Shown: positions 24,272 to 32,360 of the stretch, in pieces
Numbering within the stretch: position 1 is the first letter of the stretch
How the letters are laid out: each line of letters begins with the position of its first letter
Origin: Lentisphaeria bacterium
GTDB taxonomy: Bacteria > Verrucomicrobiota > Lentisphaeria > Victivallales > UBA1829
Assembly (NCBI GenBank): GCA_017963105.1
Contig: JAGCTY010000105.1
Coordinates: forward strand, 1-51,950
Length of the DNA stretch: 51,950 bases
Direction: 5' to 3'
Notes under the pieces: model-generated
Seen by the model: only the letters and a program-made list of their open reading frames with translations
Database searches by the model: none
Told to the model about the DNA's origin: nothing
Made by a program: the position numbers and the translations under genes

Positions 24272-25165
24272 ATGTCCGCAAACCTCATCAACGGCACGGA
24301 GATTTCCAAAGCCGTCAACGCCGAAACCGCGGCCGAAGTCGCGGAGATCGTCGCGAAATATAACGTCCGTCCCGCGCTCGCCGTCATCCTCGTCGGAGAG
24401 GACCCGGCCTCCCAGGTCTATGTCTCCCGCAAGGACAAGAAATGCGCCGAGCTCGGTATCCGTTCCGAAAAGATCGTGCTCCCCGCGGACACTTCCGAAG
24501 CCGAACTCCTCGCGATCATCGCGAAGCTCAACGCCGCCCCGTCCATCCACGGCATCCTCGTGCAGTCCCCAGTCCCGAAACAGATCAATGAACAGAGCGT
24601 CGTGCTCGCCATCGACCCGGCGAAGGACGTCGACTGCTTCCACCCGGCCAACGTCGGCCGCATGATGCTCGGCGATTTCTCCGGGTTTCTGCCCTGCACC
24701 CCGTGGGGCGTGACCGTCCTGCTGGAACGCTCCGGCGTCGTCACGCGCGGCAAAAACGCCGTCGTGCTCGGCCGTTCCAACATCGTCGGCAAGCCCATGG
24801 CCGCCATGCTCGCCGCAAAAGCGCCGTTCGGCGACGCCACCGTCACGGTCTGCCACTCCCACACCCGCGACCTCGCCGCCGTCACGCTTCAGGCCGACAT
24901 CATCGTCGCCGCCATCGGCATCCCGCGCTTCCTGAAGGGCAGCCAGGTGAAGGAAGGCGCCGTGGTCGTCGACGTCGGCATCAACCGCATCCCCGACCCG
25001 TCCGCGAAGAACGGCTGCCGCCTCGTCGGCGACGTCGATTTCGACTCCGTCGCGGAAAAGGCCTCCCTCATCACCCCGGTCCCCGGCGGCGTCGGCCCAA
25101 TGACCATCGCCATGCTCATGAAGAACACGCTCCGCGCCTGCCGCGCCGCGCTGAAGACCGCCTGA
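24272..25165 (+). CDS. folD: Bifunctional methylenetetrahydrofolate dehydrogenase/cyclohydrolase
   Basis: FolD interconverts 5,10-methylene-THF, 5,10-methenyl-THF and 10-formyl-THF with NADP in one-carbon metabolism. The 297-residue protein shows the catalytic segment YVSRKDKKC with Y50 and K54, the substrate loop [24 protein letters not shown], the Rossmann loop [11 protein letters not shown] and the C-terminal [14 protein letters not shown]. All key residues are present and length is normal. It lies 6 bp after the secreted coiled-coil gene and 33 bp before an unknown membrane-anchored protein. Confidence 0.97.
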   Translation: MSANLINGTEISKAVNAETAAEVAEIVAKYNVRPALAVILVGEDPASQVYVSRKDKKCAELGIRSEKIVLPADTSEAELLAIIAKLNAAPSIHGILVQSPVPKQINEQSVVLAIDPAKDVDCFHPANVGRMMLGDFSGFLPCTPWGVTVLLERSGVVTRGKNAVVLGRSNIVGKPMAAMLAAKAPFGDATVTVCHSHTRDLAAVTLQADIIVAAIGIPRFLKGSQVKEGAVVVDVGINRIPDPSAKNGCRLVGDVDFDSVAEKASLITPVPGGVGPMTIAMLMKNTLRACRAALKTA

Positions 25166-25198
25166 CCGGGACTCCGCCGAAAAGAAGAGGGACCACAC

Positions 25199-26623
25199 AT
25201 GCCTTTTCTGTTCAAAGTCGCCGCCATCCTGGTCGCCATTCTCATCTGGAAGGCCGTCGTCGGGAGCTTCCGCAAAGCCAGCGAGGCAATGCACGACGAT
25301 TCGGACGACGGCGACGATGAAAAGCAAGACATCGTCCCCGCCGCGCAGTTCGACCTGGAAACACAGTGGCGCGAGGCTGCGAAAAGTCTTTTCTGCACGT
25401 ACGATCCCGGCAGCAAGCCGAACGCGAAAGACGCCTCCATCACCGGAAGGTTCTCCGACCACGTCGTCACCATCAAGCGCTTCGGGCACAACTACGTCCG
25501 CTATTTCGTGGCGTTCCGGAAAGCGCCGTTGTCCCGGGTCTGCGTGGTCCGCGACCTCGATTCGATCGCCGAACGCATCCTGGACGGCCATCCGGTTTTT
25601 CCCTCGAGTAAGTTCTTCTCCCCGCAGGAACCGGTTTTCTACTGCTCGGCGGAATCCGAGGACGCGTTCGCCCGTTTCCTGAAAACGCCCTCGAACCGGT
25701 CCGCCGTGCTCAACCTCGTCCGCCTCTTCCCCGCCGGGATGTTCAACGACGAGGGCGTTTCCGTGCGGCTCCGCGCCAAGGCGCCGGACGGCGAGGTCCT
25801 GATCCGGATGATCGCCATCGCGAAGGCGCTGGAGAATCCCTCGCAAACTCCGATGCCCGATCTGCTGGCCGCGCAGAAAAAAAGCCTTCTTTCCGTACCG
25901 GCGGACTTCCGGCCCGCGGCGGACGCGGACGAGGAGGACACCCCCAAACGTTTCCCGCCGATCCAGATCGAAAAATCCCCCGCCTCGAAAACGTCGAAAG
26001 CCCCGTTTATCAAAAGCGACCCGGGTTTCTCCCAGAGGACCACGAATATCCGTATTGCCCCGGAAGCAAAACGAACGAACAGGCTCGCTCAGAAAAAAGA
26101 CGGCGCGCAAAACGCGCCCGAGCCGGCCGCGCCCGAAATCAGGCCCGAAACGGAAATCCTCTTCGCTCCTGAAAGACGCCCCGCCGCATCCGAAAGGGTC
26201 CCGGAACAGACAGTCGAACCGGCAAAGGAAGCCGTCGCACCAGTCACAGACGACATGTCCGTCGAATCCGTCTGCGCGGCATTATTCAGCAAATCCTTCC
26301 CCGGCCCGGAGGAACGCGCTGCGTTCGAAGCCATGAAAGGACGGCGCGTCCGCTGGAGCGGCGAACTTCAGACATGCATGACGTTCAGCGTGGATTTCGT
26401 GTTCGGCTCGCGGGAAGGCGTGAAAGCGACGATCCTGCTCTGCAAGCTCGCGCAGGAAGGCACCATTCCGGTCCGGATCAAGGCGGTCGCGGCGTTCCCG
26501 CCGGAGCTTCGCGAACGTCTGTCTTCGATGAAGGAGAAAACGATCGTTTTCGAGGGCGAGCTTTTCAAATTCGAGCCTCTCACCCGTCAGATATTCATTC
26601 AGAACGCCTCACTCGAATCCTGA
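25199..26623 (+). CDS. Membrane-anchored hypothetical protein with two globular parts
   Basis: A 474-residue protein of no recognised family. An N-terminal helix (about 4-21, FLFKVAAILVAILIWKAVV) would anchor it in the inner membrane. An acidic stretch (HDDSDDGDDEKQD) follows, then a globular region at about 50-230 with alternating hydrophobic strands (YVRYFVAFRKAPLSRVCVV). A Pro/Ala/Glu-rich, probably disordered linker spans 235-355. The C-terminal domain at about 360-474 has GRRVRWSGELQTCMTFSVDF and KTIVFEGELFKFEPLTRQIF, a beta-rich pattern that could be OB-like; this is a guess. It follows folD on the same strand and converges with the LRR gene across 12 bp. Confidence 0.7.
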   Translation: MPFLFKVAAILVAILIWKAVVGSFRKASEAMHDDSDDGDDEKQDIVPAAQFDLETQWREAAKSLFCTYDPGSKPNAKDASITGRFSDHVVTIKRFGHNYVRYFVAFRKAPLSRVCVVRDLDSIAERILDGHPVFPSSKFFSPQEPVFYCSAESEDAFARFLKTPSNRSAVLNLVRLFPAGMFNDEGVSVRLRAKAPDGEVLIRMIAIAKALENPSQTPMPDLLAAQKKSLLSVPADFRPAADADEEDTPKRFPPIQIEKSPASKTSKAPFIKSDPGFSQRTTNIRIAPEAKRTNRLAQKKDGAQNAPEPAAPEIRPETEILFAPERRPAASERVPEQTVEPAKEAVAPVTDDMSVESVCAALFSKSFPGPEERAAFEAMKGRRVRWSGELQTCMTFSVDFVFGSREGVKATILLCKLAQEGTIPVRIKAVAAFPPELRERLSSMKEKTIVFEGELFKFEPLTRQIFIQNASLES

Positions 26624-26635
26624 TCCAAGTTCGTT

Positions 26636-27391
26636 TCAGTTTTTTTCCCTCAGCAGAAACACATCTTTTCCGAGTAATGCATGCCGGGGGATTTTGATGT
26701 CGGTCAGGTTCGGGCAGTACGCAAAAGCCTCTTCCCCGATTTCCCTCACACTGTCCGGGATCTTGACTGAGACCAGATTGGTACACCCGCAAAAGGCTTG
26801 CCATCCGATCCACGTCACACCGTCCGGGATCGCGACCGAACGCAGGGATGAGCATCCGTAGAAAGTCCTCGTTTGGATCAACGTCACACCTTTCGGGAGC
26901 TCGACCGAAGGTTTGATGAACGTCTCACCATCCAGCATCGCGACCGAACGCAGGGATGAGCATCCGCTGAAAGCGGAAAACCCGATTTCCGTTACGTTCT
27001 CCGAGATCACCACCGTGGTGAGGCTTGAGCATCCCACGAAAACGCATGGCTTGATTGTCGTTACGCTGTCCGGGATCACGACCGAACGCAGAGATCTGCA
27101 ACTGTCGAAAAGCTGATCCTCAAGCGTCGTCAATCTATTCGGAAGTACGATCGAGGTCAGGCTGGTACATCCCGCAAATGCCTTGAACCCGATTTCCGTT
27201 ACGCTGTCCGGAATCACCACCGAGGTCAGATTGGAACATCCGCCAAAAGCTCCGTATCCAATTTTAGTGACGCTGTCCGGAATCACCACCGAGGTCAGCG
27301 GACAACGGACAAATGCTTCATCTTTGATCTCCGTCACGCCGTCCGGGATCACCACCGTGGTCTCGTTGTCTCCTGTTCTTTCTTCAGACAT
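26636..27391 (-). CDS. BspA-type leucine-rich-repeat protein (LRR_5), no signal peptide
   Basis: A 251-residue protein made of about ten 23-residue repeats of the BspA/Treponema LRR_5 type, consensus VVIPDSVTEIGxxAFxGCSS followed by LTS. In gut and oral bacteria such repeats are usually in secreted or surface adhesins. Here the chain starts directly with MSEERTGDNETTVVIPDGVT and has no export signal or sorting tail, so it may be cytosolic, or the exported part may be missing. The seventh unit is irregular, about 36 residues long (VAMLDGETFIKPSVELPKGV and onward), consistent with repeat recombination. The minus-strand start is preceded by GAAAGGA. Function unknown. Confidence 0.85.
   Translation of the reverse strand: MSEERTGDNETTVVIPDGVTEIKDEAFVRCPLTSVVIPDSVTKIGYGAFGGCSNLTSVVIPDSVTEIGFKAFAGCTSLTSIVLPNRLTTLEDQLFDSCRSLRSVVIPDSVTTIKPCVFVGCSSLTTVVISENVTEIGFSAFSGCSSLRSVAMLDGETFIKPSVELPKGVTLIQTRTFYGCSSLRSVAIPDGVTWIGWQAFCGCTNLVSVKIPDSVREIGEEAFAYCPNLTDIKIPRHALLGKDVFLLREKN
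27201..27298 (-). repeat. Near-identical DNA repeats within the LRR gene
   Basis: A 29-bp block beginning ACGCTGTCCGGAATCACCAC (plus-strand reading) occurs at 27201-27229 and 27270-27298, 69 bp apart, equal to one 23-residue repeat. Related, more diverged blocks occur through the gene. Confidence 0.8.
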
Positions 27392-27440
27392 TGTTCATTC
27401 GTCCTTTCGTTGATAATGAGGAAGGTAAAAAGTTTTCAAT

Positions 27441-27468
27441 AATATATCGCAGGGCGCGAAAAAAGCAA
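27441..27468 (-). promoter_or_regulatory. Candidate promoter of the LRR gene
   Basis: On the minus strand: TTGCTT (27468-27463), 16 bp, TATATT (27446-27441), about 50 nt before the ATG. Confidence 0.5.
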
Positions 27469-27739
27469 ATGCAAAAAAAAGGTAAAAGACGACCAAATCT
27501 TCCGAGGTCACACGCCTTGATACGCAAAGGAGTGCCGGGACTGCTTCCGTATTTTCGGCCCCAGTCCTATTACGCTCCGGGATCAAAAAGGCGCTTTTGC
27601 CCGCAAGCCGGAGACCGTTCGGAACGCGCGGCAGGTTCCTTCTTCACGACCGGGGCACCGCACGGAACGAGCGGCGTCTTCGGAAGGGGAAAGCCTGTTT
27701 CCATGCGGTTGCGCGGTTCATTCTTCTAGAAAAAAAAGC

Positions 27740-27767
27740 TTGACATGCGGAAAATATATGCTATAAT
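27740..27767 (+). promoter_or_regulatory. Near-consensus sigma-70-type promoter of the cstA-AKR gene
   Basis: TTGACA (27740-27745), 16 bp, TATAAT (27762-27767). Both hexamers match the canonical consensus, making this the best promoter in the window. Confidence 0.8.
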
Positions 27768-27779
27768 ATTTTATTATAG
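27761..27779. promoter_or_regulatory. AT palindrome over the -10/start region of cstA-AKR (candidate operator)
   Basis: CTATAATA (27761-27768), TTT, TATTATAG (27772-27779): perfect 8-bp arms. It covers the -10 hexamer and the expected transcription start, a position suited to a repressor. Chance is possible, because both arms resemble -10 hexamers. Confidence 0.4.
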
Positions 27780-27813
27780 TTTTCAAAAACAATCACTCGC
27801 GGCATCTTCCGCG

Positions 27814-27850
27814 GCCGGCGTTCCCGCCCCGAAAAACGGTTCCCGCCGGC
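27814..27850 (+). other. Leader hairpin upstream of cstA-AKR
   Basis: GCCGGCG (27814-27820) pairs with CGCCGGC (27844-27850); CCG/CGG inside the loop can extend it. It lies in the roughly 100-nt untranslated leader. No T-run follows. Confidence 0.45.
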
Positions 27851-27872
27851 TCCAAACACATGAGGTACAGTC

Positions 27873-30386
27873 ATGTTACTCTTTCTCGGCGGCATCGCAT
27901 TCCTGATTCTCGGGTATTTCCTGTACGGCAAACTGGTGGAAAAGGTCTTCCGCCCGGACGACCGCGAAACGCCCGCCGTGAAATATGCCGACGGCACGGA
28001 CTATGTGACGCTGCCGCGCTGGAAGAACATGCTGATCCAGCTGCTGAACATCGCAGGCATCGGCCCGGTGATCGGCGTGATCCTGGGCATCAAGTTCGGC
28101 ATCATCGCCCTGGTCATCATCCCGCTCGGATGCGTCCTCATGGGCGCGGTGCACGACATGGCGGCCGGCATGATGTCGATCCGCGACAAGGGCGCAAACC
28201 TGCCGAAGATCGTGCATAAGAACCTCGGCATGGGATACAACGTCTTCTTCGAGTGGTTCATGGTGATCCTGCTCCTGCTCGTGGTCGCGGTCTTCATCAA
28301 CATCCCGGCCAACCTCATCAACACGACCGTGCAGGAATTCGTCCGGCCGACCGATCCCGTCGAGCTGTCGACCTATACCCCCGAAAACTTCTTCTGGGTG
28401 GCGGTCGTCGCGATCTTCTGCTACTACGTCATCGCCACGATGTTCCCGGTCGACAAGATCATCGGCAAGGTCTATCCGTTCTTCGGCCTCATGCTCCTGG
28501 TCGGCACGCTCGCCATTTTCATCGCCCTGGTCATCGCCGGCATCAAGGAACCGTCCATCATGCAGGAAAGCGCGGCGTTCAAGAAGGATATGTTCAAGCC
28601 CGACACCTCGCCGGTCTTCCCCCTGCTCTTCGTGACCATCGCGTGCGGCATCATCTCCGGGTTCCACGCCACGCAGTCGCCGATCATCGCCCGCACGATG
28701 AAGTCGGAACGCGAGGCGAAGAGCGACTTCTACGGCATGATGATCGTGGAAGGCATCATCGCCATGATCTGGGCGGTCGGCGGACTCGCGATCTACAACC
28801 TGAAGCCGGAATTCATGTCGAAGAGCGGCCCGGTGGTGCTCTGCGAGATCACCACGCACTTCCTCGGCACCTGGATGGGCACGATCACCGTGCTGGCGGT
28901 CGTGATCCTCGCCGTGACCAGCGGCGACACCGCGCTCCGCAGCACGCGCCTGAGCCTCTCGGAAATGCTTCACATCCCGCAGCAGAGTTTCCTGCTGCGC
29001 TTCCTGACCTGCCTGCCGCTGATCGTCCTCGTGGCCGGCCTGCTCTACTGGTCCAACACCGACGCCAAGTCGTTCAACAAACTCTGGAACTACTTCGCCT
29101 GGGGCAACCAGGTGCTCGCCGCAACCACGCTGATGGCCGGCACCGTGTGGCTGCTCCGCAGGGGAAGGAAGATCGGCATGCTGATCACCCTGCTCCCCGG
29201 CATGTTCATGACCGCCGTCGTCGTCACGTTCATCGTCTGGACGTCCAGGAAGATCGGCCAGCCCGACGGCCTGTTCTTCTTCACGCGCAACGGCGGCCTG
29301 CCGTACAACGTCTCCATTGTGATCGGCATCGTGGTCGCCGTGGCCTTCGCCGTTTTCGTCGTGCGTCAGGGCAAGAAGCCGGACCCGCTGATCGACTATA
29401 CCCCGTCGGCCGAACGCTATACCGACATGGAATACCGGCACTGCGGCAACACCGGGCTCCAGCTGCCGAAGGTCTCGCTCGGCCTGTGGCATAATTTCGG
29501 CGGCAAGGACAACTTCGACTCCGCCCATGCAATGGTCTGGACCGCGTTCGACCGCGGCATCACGCACTTCGACCTGGCGAACAACTACGGACCGCCGGCC
29601 GGCAGCGCGGAAGAGGCGTTCGGCCACATCCTGAAGGCCGACTTCACCGGCAAACTGCGCGACGAACTGATCGTGTCCACCAAGGCCGGCTACACCATGT
29701 GGCCCGGCCCCTACGGCGACAAGGGCAGCCGCAAATACCTGATCGCCAGCTGCGACCAGAGTCTGAAGCGCCTCGGCCTCGACTACGTCGACATCTTCTA
29801 CCACCACCGCATGGACCCGGACACCCCCGTCGAGGAATCCATGCTCGCGCTCGACCAGATCGTCCGCTCCGGACGCGCCCTCTACGTCGGCATTTCGAAC
29901 TACTCGCCCGAACGCGCCCGCGAGGCGTTCAGCATCCTGCGCGAACTCAAGACGCCGACCGTGCTGCACCAGGTGCGCTACAACATGTTCGACCGCAGAT
30001 GCGAACAGGACGGCACGTTCGACGTGATGAAGGAGTTCGGCGTGGGCGGCATCATCTTCTCGCCGATGGCGCAGGGGCTGCTCACGAACCGCTATCTGGA
30101 CGGCATCCCGGAAGACTCCCGCATGACGCGCCAGGTGTTCCTGAAGCCGGACGCCCTCACGCCGGAAACGCTGGAGAAGATCAAAAAGCTGAACGAAATC
30201 GCGCAGAGACGCGGACAGAGCCTGGCCGCCATGACGACCGCCTGGGTGCTGCGTCAGGACGCCGTGGCTTCGGCGCTTGTCGGCGCCAGCCGTCCCGCGC
30301 AGATCATCGACGTGCTGTACGGCCTGAAAAAGAATTCGACGTTCACCGCCGAAGAACTCGCGGAAATCGACGCGATCCTGAAATAA
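27873..30386 (+). CDS. cstA: Fusion protein: CstA-type carbon starvation transporter plus YghZ-type aldo/keto reductase
   Basis: One uninterrupted 837-codon gene joins two normally separate proteins. Residues 1 to about 500 are a polytopic CstA/BtsT-family transporter (known members import pyruvate or peptides), with PRWKNMLIQLLNIAGIGPVI, HDMAAGMMSIRDKG, ISGFHATQSPIIART and SGDTALRSTRLSLSEML. After a short basic linker (RQGKKPDPLIDYTPSAERY, about 495-513) comes a complete aldo/keto reductase like E. coli YghZ (Gpr, AKR14). That enzyme reduces L-glyceraldehyde 3-phosphate and methylglyoxal with NADPH. It begins MEYRHCGNTGLQLPKVSLGL at 519, with catalytic tetrad D567, Y572, K604, H645, and WPGPYGDKGSRKYL. 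The final membrane segment ends just before the linker, placing the reductase in the cytosol. No stop and no ribosome site separates the halves. Own promoter, leader and terminator make it a single-gene unit. Confidence 0.9.
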   Translation: MLLFLGGIAFLILGYFLYGKLVEKVFRPDDRETPAVKYADGTDYVTLPRWKNMLIQLLNIAGIGPVIGVILGIKFGIIALVIIPLGCVLMGAVHDMAAGMMSIRDKGANLPKIVHKNLGMGYNVFFEWFMVILLLLVVAVFINIPANLINTTVQEFVRPTDPVELSTYTPENFFWVAVVAIFCYYVIATMFPVDKIIGKVYPFFGLMLLVGTLAIFIALVIAGIKEPSIMQESAAFKKDMFKPDTSPVFPLLFVTIACGIISGFHATQSPIIARTMKSEREAKSDFYGMMIVEGIIAMIWAVGGLAIYNLKPEFMSKSGPVVLCEITTHFLGTWMGTITVLAVVILAVTSGDTALRSTRLSLSEMLHIPQQSFLLRFLTCLPLIVLVAGLLYWSNTDAKSFNKLWNYFAWGNQVLAATTLMAGTVWLLRRGRKIGMLITLLPGMFMTAVVVTFIVWTSRKIGQPDGLFFFTRNGGLPYNVSIVIGIVVAVAFAVFVVRQGKKPDPLIDYTPSAERYTDMEYRHCGNTGLQLPKVSLGLWHNFGGKDNFDSAHAMVWTAFDRGITHFDLANNYGPPAGSAEEAFGHILKADFTGKLRDELIVSTKAGYTMWPGPYGDKGSRKYLIASCDQSLKRLGLDYVDIFYHHRMDPDTPVEESMLALDQIVRSGRALYVGISNYSPERAREAFSILRELKTPTVLHQVRYNMFDRRCEQDGTFDVMKEFGVGGIIFSPMAQGLLTNRYLDGIPEDSRMTRQVFLKPDALTPETLEKIKKLNEIAQRRGQSLAAMTTAWVLRQDAVASALVGASRPAQIIDVLYGLKKNSTFTAEELAEIDAILK

Positions 30387-30399
30387 GCCGAATCCATCC

Positions 30400-30430
30400 C
30401 GCGCCCCGTTTCCCGGCGGGGCGCGTTTTT
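30400..30430 (+). terminator. Strong terminator after the cstA-AKR gene
   Basis: CGCGCCCCG (30400-30408) pairs perfectly with CGGGGCGCG (30417-30425), loop of 8, followed by five T residues. Confidence 0.9.
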
Positions 30431-30452
30431 CTCGTTTTTTTCCGAAAACAGC

Positions 30453-30480
30453 TTGATTTTCCACGGAAAAAGCGTAAAGT
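30453..30480 (+). promoter_or_regulatory. Candidate promoter of the 30628 gene
   Basis: TTGATT (30453-30458), 16 bp, TAAAGT (30475-30480). An ATG at 30488 sits almost exactly at the expected transcription start and opens a 38-codon frame to 30604; there is no other support for that frame. Confidence 0.45.
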
Positions 30481-30552
30481 ATATAGCATGGATGTCCCGG
30501 CCGCGGTCGTTTCCGGCTCGTTTCCGAGGGCTCCACTCGAATCCGCACTCCT

Positions 30553-30593
30553 GAGGCAGCAGGGTTTTACCCTCCCTTTTTCCCTGCTGTCTC
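30553..30593 (+). other. 12-bp hairpin in the leader of the 30628 gene
   Basis: GAGGCAGCAGGG (30553-30564) pairs with CCCTGCTGTCTC (30582-30593), one G-U pair, 17-nt pyrimidine-rich loop. ACTTATTTTA follows, only a weak T-run, so attenuation or RNA protection are both possible. Confidence 0.55.
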
Positions 30594-30627
30594 ACTTATT
30601 TTAAACTGACCGGATCAAACCAGGATC

Positions 30628-31143
30628 ATGGGCATCCCTTTTCACCCGAGCCTTCTCCCGACGCTGTGCCTGGCGGCGATCTCGATCCCCGCGGCGGCGG
30701 TCCTGCGCCGCACCGTGCGGAGGAAGTATCCGTCGCTTCTGCCGTGGCTGCTGCTCTGGGGTGCGCTCTGCTCCGTTCCCGCTCTGATGTTCGCGCTGCT
30801 GTGTCTGCCGGGCTTCGGCGGCGCAGCGGACTGGCTGAACGAATCCATCGACGGGACCTGGATCGAGGTCCTGGCCGGAACCTCCGGCGTCCTGCCGGGC
30901 CTGCTGTGGGATGTCGCCGCCGAGCGCATCGAACATGACCGTCCGCCGCTCCTCGGGCTGACCGAGCTGCTTCTGCGCGTGCTCACGATCGTCGCGCTGA
31001 CTGTCCTTCTCCTGATCCCCTACGGATTCCTGTTCAACCGACAGACCGCCGGCACATCCGCGCAGCCCTCCCCCGCCCCTGCTCAGACGGAAGTCGTCCT
31101 CCCGGACGCCTCATCCGCTCCGACCGAATCCCCGGTGAACTGA
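30628..31143 (+). CDS. Small hypothetical membrane protein, 171 residues
   Basis: No family recognised. Three or four hydrophobic segments are visible: about 8-25 (LLPTLCLAAISIPAAAVL), 38-60 (LPWLLLWGALCSVPALMF), possibly 80-95, and 112-135 (LLRVLTIVALTVLLLIPYGF). A short extracytoplasmic or cytosolic tail rich in Pro, Ala, Thr and Ser follows (PSPAPAQTEVVLPDASSAPT). The acidic helix WDVAAERIEHDRPPLLGLTE lies before the last membrane segment. It has its own promoter and structured leader and precedes tsaD, which has a separate promoter. Confidence 0.7.
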   Translation: MGIPFHPSLLPTLCLAAISIPAAAVLRRTVRRKYPSLLPWLLLWGALCSVPALMFALLCLPGFGGAADWLNESIDGTWIEVLAGTSGVLPGLLWDVAAERIEHDRPPLLGLTELLLRVLTIVALTVLLLIPYGFLFNRQTAGTSAQPSPAPAQTEVVLPDASSAPTESPVN

Positions 31144-31185
31144 CTTTTTTCAGCGGGGTTTCCGCGCGCTTTTTCGCGTTCCGGC

Positions 31186-31214
31186 TTGATTTCAGCCGCC
31201 GGAAATGCTATATT
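31186..31214 (+). promoter_or_regulatory. Promoter of tsaD-gph
   Basis: TTGATT (31186-31191), 17 bp, TATATT (31209-31214), with gc before the -10. A leader of about 50 nt follows. Confidence 0.65.
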
Positions 31215-31271
31215 AATTGATTGCATGTGAACAAAAAGCTTATCAAATATAAGGTTTGAGGCAGACGCACT

Positions 31272-32360
31272 ATGAGCTTGATCCTGGGGATCGAATCCAG
31301 CTGCGACGAAACCGCCGTGGCGGTCGTGGAGGACGGACGCAACGTCCTCTCCAACGCCGTGGCGTCCCAGATCGCCAAACACGCCCCGTACGGCGGCGTG
31401 ATCCCGGAGCTCGCCGCACGCGCCCACCTGACCGCGGTCTGCCCGACGCTGGACGAGGCGCTGAAGACGGCGGGCGTGGCACTGGACGACCTCGACGCCG
31501 TGGCCGTGACGCATGCGCCCGGCCTGATCCCGGCGCTGCTCGTCGGCCTCAACTTCGCCAAGGGCATCGCCGCCTCGCACAACCTGCCGCTGATCCCGAT
31601 CAACCATTTCTCCGCGCACATCTACGGTGCATTCCTCGAACAGGATTCCATCGTGTTCGGCGACCCGGATATCTTCCCGATGCTCGCCGTGGTCGTCTCC
31701 GGCGGACATACCGCGCTGGTCGTGGTCGGCAGCGACGGAAAGATGACGCTCGCCGGGACCACGCTCGACGACGCCGCGGGCGAAGCGTTCGACAAGGCGG
31801 CGAAGATCCTGGACCTCGGCTACCCCGGCGGTCCGGTGATCGAACGTCTCGCGAAACAGGGCGACCCGCATGCGGTGAACTTCCCGCGTTCGCTGACGCC
31901 GTCGTCCGGCAAGCCCGTCGCGCCGGAGAACCGGTTCCACTTCAGTTTCAGCGGCGTGAAGACCGCGCTGCTCTACCATGTGAAGAACCTCGGCGGCGTG
32001 GAGAACATCCGCGACCAAGTTCTCTTCGACATCCTCGCGTCCTACCAGGAAGCCATCGTGGACGTCCTCTGCAGGAAGGCGTTCGACGCCGCGCAATTTT
32101 TCAACGTCCGCTCCATCGTGCTCGCCGGCGGCGTCGCCTGTAACGGCGCGCTCCGTGAACGCTTCCAGGCCACCGTCCCCCAACGCTACCGCGCCGTCCT
32201 CCCGCTCAAAAAATACTGCACGGACAACGCCGCCATGGTCGGCGGCCTGGGCTGGCATTACTGGAAACGCGGCGTGACCGCCGAGCCCGGGCTCGACGCG
32301 CAGGCGCGCCTGCCCCTCAACCAGACGATTCCGATCTGGTTCGACAAGGTACAATCGTGA
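31272..32360 (+). CDS. tsaD: tRNA N6-threonylcarbamoyladenosine synthesis protein TsaD
   Basis: Universal Kae1/TsaD protein, which with TsaB and TsaE transfers the threonylcarbamoyl group to A37 of ANN-decoding tRNAs. The 362-residue protein begins with the ASKHA motif LGIESSCDETAVAVVE and has HAPYGGVIPELAARAH, the metal ligands H112 and H116 (INHFSAHIYGA), VVSGGHTALV, LDDAAGEAFDKAAKIL and VVLAGGVACNGALR-type C-terminal residues (read here as IVLAGGVACNGALRERF). Full length. The next gene, gph, starts at a GTG that overlaps the TsaD stop by four bases, so translation is coupled. Confidence 0.97.
   Translation: MSLILGIESSCDETAVAVVEDGRNVLSNAVASQIAKHAPYGGVIPELAARAHLTAVCPTLDEALKTAGVALDDLDAVAVTHAPGLIPALLVGLNFAKGIAASHNLPLIPINHFSAHIYGAFLEQDSIVFGDPDIFPMLAVVVSGGHTALVVVGSDGKMTLAGTTLDDAAGEAFDKAAKILDLGYPGGPVIERLAKQGDPHAVNFPRSLTPSSGKPVAPENRFHFSFSGVKTALLYHVKNLGGVENIRDQVLFDILASYQEAIVDVLCRKAFDAAQFFNVRSIVLAGGVACNGALRERFQATVPQRYRAVLPLKKYCTDNAAMVGGLGWHYWKRGVTAEPGLDAQARLPLNQTIPIWFDKVQS

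Larger units (their letters stand above)
27392..27872. other. 481-bp gene-free gap between the divergent LRR and cstA-fusion genes
   Basis: The left end holds the LRR promoter (27441-27468). The right end holds the cstA promoter, palindrome and leader hairpin. In between, 27480-27720 has no convincing gene in any frame: the open stretches have no family resemblance or ribosome site. It is less GC-biased than flanking genes and may be the remnant of a lost gene. Confidence 0.6.

Noticed and set aside
27391..27729. 112-codon plus-strand frame in the LRR-cstA gap
   Set aside because: It overlaps the LRR promoter, has no ribosome site, and its Arg/Lys-rich composition looks random.
29380..29430. 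Idea that the CstA and aldo/keto reductase parts are two genes
   Set aside because: The frame is continuous with no stop codon, and no ribosome site precedes the ATG at 29427. Sequencing error cannot be excluded but nothing in the window indicates it.
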